A program made the translations under genes and the position numbers. This document shows positions 10,355 to 17,961 of a DNA stretch of 64,000 nt, one piece after another. The notes below the pieces were generated by a model. It was not told where the DNA came from. It searched no databases and saw only the letters and a program-made list of their open reading frames with translations. Every line of letters begins with the position of its first letter. Position 1 is the first letter of the stretch. The stretch is from Keguizhuia sedimenti (lineage in GTDB: Bacteria; Pseudomonadota; Gammaproteobacteria; Burkholderiales; Burkholderiaceae_D), in NCBI GenBank assembly GCA_030715135.1, contig JAUYVH010000009.1:62001-126000 (forward strand), read 5' to 3'.

Positions 10355-11068
10355 ATGCGACAAATCGTCCTCGATACCGAAACGACCGGCCTCAACCCAC
10401 GCTCCGGAGACCGCATCATCGAAATCGGATGCGTTGAAATTCTCAATCGCCGTTTAACCGGGAATAATTTTCACCGCTATATCAATCCGGAACGTGATTC
10501 GGAAGAGGGTGCGTTGGCAGTACACGGCTTGACGACGGAATTCCTGAGCGACAAGCCGAAGTTCGCTGAGATTGCAAATGAACTGCGCGACTATGTCAGC
10601 GGTGCGGAAATCATTATCCATAATGCGCCGTTCGACTTGGCATTTCTCGACTCCGAGTTCGAACGTTTGAATATTCCGCGTTTTGTCGAGCATGTGGAAA
10701 TGATTACCGATACCTTGGCACAGGCCAAGGAAATGCACCCCGGAAAGCGCAATTCGCTGGATGCTTTGTGCGACCGGTACGGTATCTCCAATGCACATCG
10801 TACCTTGCACGGCGCTTTGCTTGATGCGGAACTGCTGGCCGAGGTCTATCTTGCGATGACGCGCGGACAAAACAGCCTGACAATCGATCTGGCGCTTGAT
10901 GCCGCTTCGTCTGCAATGGGACGCCAGCTTGAACAAATCGAATTGGCCGAGATTATCGTCCTGCAAGCGGCGGCTGATGAAATTGCCGAACATGAGACTG
11001 TCATGAACAGTCTCGACAAGGAAGTAAAAGGGACATGCATCTGGCGCAGTTTAGTGCCACCTGCCTAA
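10355..11068 (+). CDS. dnaQ: DNA polymerase III epsilon subunit (proofreading 3'-5' exonuclease)
   Basis: Proofreading subunit of the replicative polymerase core. The 237-residue protein has the DEDDh exonuclease motifs VLDTETTGL (Exo I), HNAPFDLAFLDSEF (Exo II) and HGALLDAELLAEVYL (Exo III), followed by a C-terminal segment that would bind the alpha subunit. The start at 10355 (MRQIVLDTETTG) is chosen because the exonuclease fold begins there. It follows rnhA by about 90 bases on the same strand, and a tRNA-Val gene lies 42 bases downstream with its own promoter. Confidence 0.93.
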   Translation: MRQIVLDTETTGLNPRSGDRIIEIGCVEILNRRLTGNNFHRYINPERDSEEGALAVHGLTTEFLSDKPKFAEIANELRDYVSGAEIIIHNAPFDLAFLDSEFERLNIPRFVEHVEMITDTLAQAKEMHPGKRNSLDALCDRYGISNAHRTLHGALLDAELLAEVYLAMTRGQNSLTIDLALDAASSAMGRQLEQIELAEIIVLQAAADEIAEHETVMNSLDKEVKGTCIWRSLVPPA

Positions 11069-11097
11069 TTGATTCCCGGAGTCTCTTGTGCCATAAT
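11069..11097 (+). promoter_or_regulatory. Sigma-70 promoter for tRNA-Val
   Basis: TTGATT at 11069-11074 and CATAAT at 11092-11097 with a 17-base spacer, starting right after the dnaQ stop. Transcription would begin a few bases before the tRNA at 11111. Confidence 0.6.
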
Positions 11098-11110
11098 GCG
11101 ATCCCCCTCA

Positions 11111-11185
11111 GGGAGGTTAGCTCAGGGGTAGAGCGATCGCCTCACACGCGATAGGTCGCTGGTTCGAAACCAGCACTTCCCACCA
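11111..11185 (+). tRNA. tRNA-Val (anticodon CAC)
   Basis: The sequence folds into a full cloverleaf. The acceptor GGGAGGT pairs with ACTTCCC (one G-T pair). There is a D arm GCTC/GAGC, an anticodon stem ATCGC/GCGAT with loop CTCACAC giving anticodon CAC, and a T arm GCTGG/CCAGC with loop TTCGAAA. Discriminator A and an encoded CCA end at 11185. It sits where E. coli has aspV, after dnaQ. Confidence 0.95.
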
Positions 11186-11225
11186 TTCCCAACAGATTGA
11201 TTTTACCGGCGTTCTGCGATGCAGC

Positions 11226-11244
11226 TGCGGAACTGGCTTCCGCA
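11226..11244 (+). terminator. Possible hairpin terminator after tRNA-Val
   Basis: TGCGGAA and TTCCGCA form a 7-bp stem with a 5-base loop, 40 bases after the tRNA. It is followed by only a loose T-containing stretch, so this is a weak call. Confidence 0.3.
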
Positions 11245-11303
11245 ATAGTAATCTTTACCGCATCAACACGTTAGATTGATGTAGTTAGTCTGCCAGACCT
11301 GAT

Positions 11304-11552
11304 TTAAAGCTTGCTTGTCTGACGCACTCGTCCTTCGGACAAGTCAAGATTTCCATCCAGCCCCGGAACACGCGCGTTCACACAGAGCTTAAGCGCTTGA
11401 TGCGCATCGCCAAGTGCCATGATTGCCTGACCGGTCACTTTTCTTTGATAGCCTTTTACCTGGCGGCGAGAATCGTGCATGAACTTGCCTGCTGTTTCTT
11501 CTATTCTGCCCGCCAAATAAATCAACATACCTTTTGTCTGGTACTTATTCAT
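11304..11552 (-). CDS. Small CsbD-like stress protein
   Basis: An 82-residue protein that fits the CsbD family: N-terminal MNKYQTKG, then AGRIEETAGKF, VKGYQRKVTGQA and ALGDAHQALK, the repeating helical pattern typical of these small, stress-induced proteins of unknown mechanism. The ATG at 11552 is preferred over one 24 bases upstream because an AGAGG ribosome site stands just before it. The last 25 residues (ARVPGLDGNLDLSEGRV) are not typical CsbD sequence. The gene stands alone after the tRNA. Confidence 0.7.
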   Translation of the reverse strand: MNKYQTKGMLIYLAGRIEETAGKFMHDSRRQVKGYQRKVTGQAIMALGDAHQALKLCVNARVPGLDGNLDLSEGRVRQTSKL

Positions 11553-12044
11553 TGCTGCCTCTTGAGAATACGCCAATAAAAAATATGAATAAATATTAAC
11601 AACCTTGGTGCATTGTCTGTATCGGACATTGGCTCATTATTTTGTAGGAAATCATGAAGCACTCCGGCATTTTTGGTAAATGAAAGGCCGCCAGGTTTTA
11701 TTGCGTCAAAAGCTTGCAGGAATATTGCGCTACATAACAATGCGAAGCTTTCCGGAAATACTTATATTCCTGCGCTTGTCCGATTCCTTCATGGCGCCGC
11801 ACACATCATGTGTACAGCTTTTCCATTACCTTCGATTTCTTTCTGGGCAGCGGCGTTCCATGTTTTGCTGATTTGACTTAAATAACATCGTTCCGGGCTT
11901 GCGTTAAAAATCACAGGCCTGTTTACCTTGCACAATATTAAGTATCGGAAGACTGGTATATGTGAGTGTCAAAAGAGGCATAATGCTAGGCCCCCAAAAA
12001 TTTAAGTCAGGATAAGTACGGCAAGTTATGCAGTGGAGCGGAAA
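11553..12044. other. Gene-poor intergenic region before the DUF72 gene
   Basis: About 490 bases, AT-richer than its surroundings. Short open frames occur (for example plus-strand 11680-11871), but none has a ribosome site or recognisable protein. No convincing promoter pair, repeat or RNA gene was seen. Confidence 0.5.
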
Positions 12045-12845
12045 ATGCAAAACGAATTGTTTCCATCCGAAGGTTGCGGGCGGCAATCAACAGTACTGAT
12101 CGGCTGTGCCGGCTGGGGATTGTCGTCCGCCAATAAACATCTATTTCCGGAAATGGGAAGCCATCTGGAAAGCTATGCGGCAATATTGCCTTGCGTCGAA
12201 ATCAATACTTCCTTTTATAGGTTGCATCGTCCTGAAACTTATGCACGCTGGCGCGATAGCGTACCGGATTCATTTCGCTTCTCGGTCAAATTGCTCCGCA
12301 CCATCACGCATTTCAAGCGCCTGCAAGACTGCAAAGCAGATCTGGCGGAATTCCTGGAAACAGTAAGTCCGTTGGAAAAGAAATGGGGATGTCTTCTCGT
12401 ACAATTTCCACCTGGCTTTCAATTTCCCGGAACGCGCGCAAAAGAATTTTTTTCCTTGCTTCGTGAACTGGTCAAAACCGATATCGTGTGCGAACCTCGC
12501 CACCCAAGCTGGTTTCAGGAAGATATATATAAATGGATGAACAAATTAGATATCTCCTATGTGGAGGCAGATCCACCGGTGGCTGGTTTCAACAAGTCGA
12601 TTAATCAGGCTCAGGAAACTCAGTACATCAGGTTGCACGGCTCGCCGCTTATTTACCATTCTGCTTATTCGGAAGACTATCTCGATCAGCTGGCATGCAC
12701 ACTGAAGATGAATTACGCCTCCGGTGTGCGTAGCTGGTGCATCTTCGACAATACCGCAAGTGGTGCGGCGATCGACAATGCAGTTTCACTTTTGCGCAGA
12801 TTAAACACTTCACTTACTGACATCGATAAGAATGGATGCCCTTAA
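12045..12845 (+). CDS. DUF72 (YecE-like) family protein
   Basis: A 266-residue protein of the DUF72 family, a TIM-barrel-like group of unknown biochemical role. Family signatures are IGCAGWG near the start, CVEINTSFYRLHRPETYARW, FRFSVKLLRTITHFKRL, LLVQFPPGF and, near the end, RLHGSPLIYHSAYSED plus WCIFDNTASGAA. The start at 12045 has a GGAG ribosome site; a GTG at 12033 is in frame but less well placed. It appears to be transcribed alone. Confidence 0.82.
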   Translation: MQNELFPSEGCGRQSTVLIGCAGWGLSSANKHLFPEMGSHLESYAAILPCVEINTSFYRLHRPETYARWRDSVPDSFRFSVKLLRTITHFKRLQDCKADLAEFLETVSPLEKKWGCLLVQFPPGFQFPGTRAKEFFSLLRELVKTDIVCEPRHPSWFQEDIYKWMNKLDISYVEADPPVAGFNKSINQAQETQYIRLHGSPLIYHSAYSEDYLDQLACTLKMNYASGVRSWCIFDNTASGAAIDNAVSLLRRLNTSLTDIDKNGCP

Positions 12846-13159
12846 ATTGATTACTTTCGTCGAAGGGCTTACTTCCGAGTAACTGTATTTGCAATGTTCG
12901 GGTTGAACGCATGCAATATTTACAGAAACTGTATTAAAGAAGTTGTATTAATACGTGCACTAAATTCACTACACAATCGCTTGCGCGATACACGGCACCA
13001 CAAAATTCCTCTATGATTATGAAAATGACATGAAGTCATTGCCAGGCTGTCGTTCGCGTCATGACTGACATGAATCGGCTTGGTCTCTGTGCCCTACAAA
13101 ATCGTGGACCAATTTATTGGGAACATTTGATTATCGCAGTTGCATGACTCTCATCACTT
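12846..13159. other. Upstream region of the histidine kinase gene
   Basis: About 314 bases with no gene. It contains the direct repeat TGACATGAA twice and the short palindrome GTCATGAC at 13058-13065, which may be operator sequences. No promoter pair stands out. Confidence 0.45.
13026..13074 (+). repeat. Direct repeat TGACATGAA x2 with inverted-repeat character
   Basis: The 9-mer TGACATGAA occurs at 13026-13034 and 13066-13074, exactly 40 bases apart. The first copy lies within an inverted repeat AATGAC-ATGAA-GTCATT (13024-13040). It is upstream of the kinase at 13160 and could be a pair of regulator sites; that is an inference. Confidence 0.4.
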
Positions 13160-14200
13160 ATGATTGCTGACGTACTTCTAGGCTTGTCGTACTTATCAAT
13201 TTCGTCGGCATTGGCTTATTTTGCGTACAAGCGTCTCGAAGCTGGCATAAAGGGAATCGCGCTTGCGATTGCCATGCTTATTTTCATCGGCGGAATTATT
13301 CAATTTTTTGCAGGTGCGGGAAACTGGCGCTTAGCGCCGGAATGGCGAATCGCCCAGTATGCGATCTCCGGTCTTGTTTTCATTGCTGCCTTGCTGTCCT
13401 GGCCCCTGGTGCGACTTCTGTTGGAGATGTCGGATCGAAATACCGGACGCCTGGAAAATATGATCGCGAAACTCAGGCATGAAGTTGCGGAGCGCGCACG
13501 CGCAGAGGTTGAACTGCAAAAATCGCAGGAATTGCTGCGTCAGCTGGCTGCCTATCAGGAGCAGGTCAAGGAAGATGAGCGAAAGCGCATCGCCCGCGAA
13601 ATTCATGACGACCTTGGGCAAAATTTGATGGCCTTGCGCATCGATATGTCGATCTTGCAATCAAGAGCAGGCAACAATCCTCTGATCAATGAGAAAGTCG
13701 TGCATGCGATGCATCATATCGACAATACGATCAAGGCAGTCCGCACAATTATCAATAATCTGCGTCCGTCCGTGCTTGACCTTGGCTTGCATGCAGCAAT
13801 CGAATGGCAGGTTAACGAGTTTTCCCGCCGTACGGGAATCGAATGCAAAATTACGAAGGACGATACTGCAACTGAGTTCGAACTGGATGACCAGCGGGCT
13901 ACCGCATTGTTTCGTATCCTGCAGGAGTCTCTTACTAATGTCGCAAGGCACGCGCAGGCCACATGCGTCGACATAGAATTGCAACGAAATGACGATACGT
14001 TCATCATGCGTATCCGGGACAATGGGGTAGGGATTTATCCCGGATGCCGACGCAAACCGAATTCTTTTGGATTGCTGGGTATCGGGGAACGAATTAGCAT
14101 GCTGGGAGGGGAGTTTTCGGTCGATAGCGGACCAGGAAAGGGTACCCTATTAAGTATTTCCATTCCGATCGAGAAAGAAGTTGCAGCAGAGATCTGGTAG
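13160..14200 (+). CDS. Sensor histidine kinase, NarX/HisKA_3 type, with ethylene-receptor-like membrane module
   Basis: Membrane sensor kinase of 346 residues. Three N-terminal helices (about 2-25, 32-52, 65-88) resemble the sensor module of ethylene receptors (ADVLLGLSYLSIS, then ALAYFAYKR). The copper-ligand Cys and His of true receptors are missing. A coiled linker follows, then the HisKA_3 dimerisation box RIAREIHDDLGQNLMALRID with its phospho-accepting His, and a HATPase with LQESLTNVARHA, RIRDNGVGI and GLLGIGERISMLGG. Kinases of this type act on NarL/FixJ regulators; none is adjacent, but one lies at 38.9 kb. The gene converges with the hybrid kinase. Confidence 0.85.
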   Translation: MIADVLLGLSYLSISSALAYFAYKRLEAGIKGIALAIAMLIFIGGIIQFFAGAGNWRLAPEWRIAQYAISGLVFIAALLSWPLVRLLLEMSDRNTGRLENMIAKLRHEVAERARAEVELQKSQELLRQLAAYQEQVKEDERKRIAREIHDDLGQNLMALRIDMSILQSRAGNNPLINEKVVHAMHHIDNTIKAVRTIINNLRPSVLDLGLHAAIEWQVNEFSRRTGIECKITKDDTATEFELDDQRATALFRILQESLTNVARHAQATCVDIELQRNDDTFIMRIRDNGVGIYPGCRRKPNSFGLLGIGERISMLGGEFSVDSGPGKGTLLSISIPIEKEVAAEIW

Positions 14201-14244
14201 CTTCTTGCGATGGGAAAGGCGCTGACCAAATTCAAAAGGCAGAT

Positions 14245-17079
14245 TTACGCCTGCGCTTCTTCGTCGCGCCTCTTTAGTTTGTTCATTCCGGAATCCAGCT
14301 GCATGGATTGTAAAGTGAGCTCCACCTTTTGAAGTTCAGATGCAATTTCTGCAAGCAGAACTTCAATTTCCATTTGATTCACTCCCTTTTTAGCCTCCGC
14401 TTCCAGCTGTTGGCATAAATTCGAGAGCCTTGTGGCTCCCATGGATGCGCAACTGCCGCTCAAAATATGTGCGAGTTGCGCAATTTGCCGATTGTCGCCG
14501 GCAGCGGCACGCATGGCTGCCATCCGTTTGGCGGAGTCAGCCTGGAAGAGCAGGGCAAGTTCGGCAAAGCTGGGACCGAAAAACTGGCGCACCGCTTCCA
14601 TCTCGTCTACCGGCACGGCTCCTTGTTTAGCGGCAGGCAAACCGGGTTTGCGCATCATGTGCGGATGCAGCCACTTTTCCAGTATCTCGCGCAGCATGTG
14701 CATGCGAACAGGCTTGGACATATAGTCGTCCATTCCTGCAGCCAGGCATTTTTCACGCTCCCCTTGGATTGCATGTGCAGTCAGTGCAATGATGGGGACA
14801 TGCGCCTGCTGTTTTTCTGAGAGGCGGATCGCCGCCGTTGCGTCATATCCATCCAGGCCCGGCATCTGGCAATCCATGAAAATCAGGTCATATTTTTCTT
14901 TCGCATGCATGGCAACCACTGCATGGCCCGTGGCTGCAAAATCGACTTTGCAACCGAGTCGCTTGAGCATGTGTGCAGCCACCCGTTGATTGACAAGGTT
15001 GTCTTCCGCCACGAGCAGGCGATAATCGGCAAACGGTACGCTTTCTTCATGGTCCGATACGCTTGCACTCAAGGCGGCGGCCGTCAGGAAGGGCGGTTTG
15101 ACTCCGCCAGTATGAGCGCTGCACAGAATGGTCAGGATTTCGAGCAGCATATGCTGTGGTGTAGGACTGTTCAGGAACGCAGCAAATCCGGCGTCCGCAA
15201 AGCGCTGGGCATCGCTCGGACGTGATAGGGAGGTCAACATGACGAGCATGGTATCCGAATACGCAAGACCGTCTTTAATGGTCTTGCATAGCCCTAATGC
15301 GTCCATATCATCCATTTGGGAATCCATGATGACAAGTTTGTAAGGGCTTCCATTAACAATTGCCTCTTGCAGCAGATGAAGTGCCGCGCTTCCGGACGAT
15401 ACGCAGTCGACCAGCATCCCTTGCTGTTGCAGCTGGCTTTTCACGACGCAGCAATTGATCGGATGCATATCGGCATAGACGGCACGCACCCCCTTCAATA
15501 TGCTGGTCTTGGGCACAGCGGGTGTTTCGGGTGCCACGGGAAGATCAAGCTTGAACCAGAATTTCGTTCCTGTTCCGGGTTGACTCTCGACATCGATCTG
15601 TCCATTCATGAGTTCGACCAACTGTTTACAGATTGCCAGTCCAAGGCCTGTTCCGCCATAAGTACGCGTGGTCGAAGTATCTGCCTGGGTGAATTTCTCA
15701 AATATATTATTCAGCTTGCCGGGATCCATGCCTATCCCCGTGTCGCTTACGGATATCTGCAGGCTGCAGTGCCCGCCTTGTTCCGCCAATGCAGCGACTT
15801 CCAGGGTCACTCGTCCCTCTTCAGTGAACTTGATGGCATTCCCGACCAGATTCATGATGATCTGGCGAATGCGCGCGGGGTCGCCAAGCATGCGATGCGG
15901 CAGCGTCGGCGAGTAATGGACCACCAGGTCCAGGCCTTTTGTTTCCGCCGCGATTGCTTGTGTGTTGATGACGGCTTTAACTTCCTGCAGGAGGTTGAAC
16001 GGTATCTTCTCAAGATTCAGCATGCCGGCTTCAATCTTGGAAAGATCGAGAATGTCATTGACCAGGGCAAGCAGCGCCTCGGCACTGCTTTGCGCTGTGC
16101 CGGCGAATTCCCGCTGGAGGCTGGTCAGGCCGCTGTCGAGCAATAATTCCAGCATGCCGATCATGCCATTCATCGGCGTGCGGATTTCATGGCTCATGTT
16201 TGCGAGGAAACTGCTCTTTGCCAGATTGGCTTCATCTGCCTTCAGCTTGGAGACTAATGCATCGTTACGCTCGTTCTCGCGTTGTTTGAGCGCCATGATG
16301 GTTGTGCGCAAGGCTTGCCGAATAATTTCGATTTCCTTGTCGACCGGCGCATGCCCGACTTCGGTTTCAAAATTTCCCTGCGCAATTTGCTTCAAGGGCT
16401 CCTGCAAATTGAGAAGCGGGTCCAGCGCAAAGTGCATTTTTTTTACATAAATGCGTGCGCCGAAGAACAAAGCGAACGAAAGAGCGATCAGTGTGGCCAA
16501 CAATGCCGGGTAAATGCTCTGGCGAGATGGCGAAAAATCCATCACGACCTCGATATATCCGATGGTTGTGCTGGTTTCCTTCAGCTCCCCGGTACTGAAA
16601 TCCATTACATCCTGGTCTTTCAGGCTCTTTACCTGGATCGGCGCATAGACTTGGAGGTCGCCGCTGATACCCGCGATATTCCGGATGCGATTCATGACGA
16701 TCTGCAAAGTGTCCGCAGACCCGATTATCCTGTGATCCATAGGCGGCCGCGGATTCATTTCAGGCTTGCGATATTCCGCCAGGACGCTCAGATTTTCACC
16801 GTTATAGACGCGCACCATGCCGACATCGGGAATCTGCCTGCTATAACCTGCAATACGTTCGGGGGCTTTGCTGGACGGGGAAAAAAACAGCGGCGCACTC
16901 AATTCGTCGAATACGGGAATTAACTGAAGGGCTTGTTTCTCCAGGTTTTTCTCAATAAGGTAATTGCAGGCCAGGAAAACGCTCAAGATGATCACTGCGT
17001 AGAACAGTGCAGCGCCGCCCAGGAGTATCGATCCGATGCGCTGGATAAGGCTGGTTTCAAAACCCGATTTACTGGACAT
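14245..17079 (-). CDS. Hybrid sensor histidine kinase (HAMP-HisKA-HATPase-REC-REC-HPt, BarA-like)
   Basis: A 944-residue phosphorelay protein in the inner membrane. Order: helix about 16-40, periplasmic domain 41-188, helix 190-212, HAMP 214-266, HisKA with phospho-His297 in SHEIRTPMNGM, and HATPase with DTGIGM and GGTGLGLAI. A first receiver (about 528-655) keeps Asp586 but lacks the acidic pair and the conserved Lys. A second, intact receiver (687-805) has Asp736. A C-terminal HPt domain carries His871 in AHILSGSC. Its start overlaps the end of the periplasmic binding protein gene by 11 bases, indicating coupling. No dedicated output regulator is adjacent. Confidence 0.9.
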   Translation of the reverse strand: MSSKSGFETSLIQRIGSILLGGAALFYAVIILSVFLACNYLIEKNLEKQALQLIPVFDELSAPLFFSPSSKAPERIAGYSRQIPDVGMVRVYNGENLSVLAEYRKPEMNPRPPMDHRIIGSADTLQIVMNRIRNIAGISGDLQVYAPIQVKSLKDQDVMDFSTGELKETSTTIGYIEVVMDFSPSRQSIYPALLATLIALSFALFFGARIYVKKMHFALDPLLNLQEPLKQIAQGNFETEVGHAPVDKEIEIIRQALRTTIMALKQRENERNDALVSKLKADEANLAKSSFLANMSHEIRTPMNGMIGMLELLLDSGLTSLQREFAGTAQSSAEALLALVNDILDLSKIEAGMLNLEKIPFNLLQEVKAVINTQAIAAETKGLDLVVHYSPTLPHRMLGDPARIRQIIMNLVGNAIKFTEEGRVTLEVAALAEQGGHCSLQISVSDTGIGMDPGKLNNIFEKFTQADTSTTRTYGGTGLGLAICKQLVELMNGQIDVESQPGTGTKFWFKLDLPVAPETPAVPKTSILKGVRAVYADMHPINCCVVKSQLQQQGMLVDCVSSGSAALHLLQEAIVNGSPYKLVIMDSQMDDMDALGLCKTIKDGLAYSDTMLVMLTSLSRPSDAQRFADAGFAAFLNSPTPQHMLLEILTILCSAHTGGVKPPFLTAAALSASVSDHEESVPFADYRLLVAEDNLVNQRVAAHMLKRLGCKVDFAATGHAVVAMHAKEKYDLIFMDCQMPGLDGYDATAAIRLSEKQQAHVPIIALTAHAIQGEREKCLAAGMDDYMSKPVRMHMLREILEKWLHPHMMRKPGLPAAKQGAVPVDEMEAVRQFFGPSFAELALLFQADSAKRMAAMRAAAGDNRQIAQLAHILSGSCASMGATRLSNLCQQLEAEAKKGVNQMEIEVLLAEIASELQKVELTLQSMQLDSGMNKLKRRDEEAQA

Positions 17080-17959
17080 CGGCCTGCCCCCTCAGTTTTG
17101 TCGGGATGCCAAGTCCGAATCGCGAGGCAGCCGTACTGCTGATAATCACTTTTGCGCCGGTAAGCGGATGAATTCCATCACCGGGAATGCTCGGGGCATC
17201 CTGAGTTTTTTTTACCCTCTCAATCGCGAGACGTGCGATTTCCCCAAAATCCGGAGCGGTGCTGATGAGCGCACCTTCGCTCAGCAAAGCCGATGAAAAA
17301 GACAGAACCTGCAGGCTATGTTTTGCGCTGAACGACATCAGGTCCATGACTGAACGCTGGCTTAGTATGCTGCTGTCAGGGGCAAGCCAGATTCCCTGGA
17401 TTTTCTTATCATAGAGTTCCTGTGCGGCGAACATCACCGCGCGTTCCGAGGCAGCCTCGACATGAACCAGTTCCAGTCCATTCTTCTTTGCCGCTGCTTC
17501 GGCTTCGCTGGTCAGATACTTGTTGTTGCGCCCTGTGATAACGCCGATCCTGCGCAAGGACGGGTCCAGCTGCTTCCAGGCCGCAAACTGTTTGGTCAGA
17601 GAGGGAAGGGCACTGATACCCTTCATCCAGGGTGTAACCAGATCAAATTCTTCGAAGTTCAGTACCTGGCAAAAGACGACCTGCTTGGACGACAGCTTGT
17701 TGCGCGCCAGCTGGGCGGCCTGCAAGCCGACGGCAATGACGTGCTGAATGTCTGAATCCAGGACGGCCCGCGCAACCTGATTATCGCGGTTACGGTTACC
17801 CTTCAGATTGAAGACCTCGACTTTTTTGGAATAGCTGGCATGAATGGCTTCACCGACACCTGTAATGGAAGGTTTTTCGTCGGACAGCAAAAGAATGATA
17901 TCGGCATGGGCGGTGCCGGCCGTCATCATCACAAATGCAAGCAACAGACGCAGCAGCAT
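17069..17959 (-). CDS. Periplasmic ABC-type substrate-binding protein (PF04392/TrpX-like)
   Basis: A 296-residue secreted protein with a signal peptide (residues 1-19, ending AHA) and the two-lobed fold of the ABC substrate-binding family around PF04392. Examples are VIAVGLQAAQLARN, a first-lobe to second-lobe crossover at LRRIGVITGRNNKYL, and IQGIWLAPDSSIL. No ABC permease or ATPase is nearby. It is sandwiched between a TonB-dependent receptor (2-base gap) and a hybrid kinase (11-base overlap), so I infer that it presents a ligand to the kinase rather than to a transporter. The ligand is unknown. Confidence 0.78.
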   Translation of the reverse strand: MLLRLLLAFVMMTAGTAHADIILLLSDEKPSITGVGEAIHASYSKKVEVFNLKGNRNRDNQVARAVLDSDIQHVIAVGLQAAQLARNKLSSKQVVFCQVLNFEEFDLVTPWMKGISALPSLTKQFAAWKQLDPSLRRIGVITGRNNKYLTSEAEAAAKKNGLELVHVEAASERAVMFAAQELYDKKIQGIWLAPDSSILSQRSVMDLMSFSAKHSLQVLSFSSALLSEGALISTAPDFGEIARLAIERVKKTQDAPSIPGDGIHPLTGAKVIISSTAASRFGLGIPTKLRGQADVQ

Positions 17960-17961
17960 CG

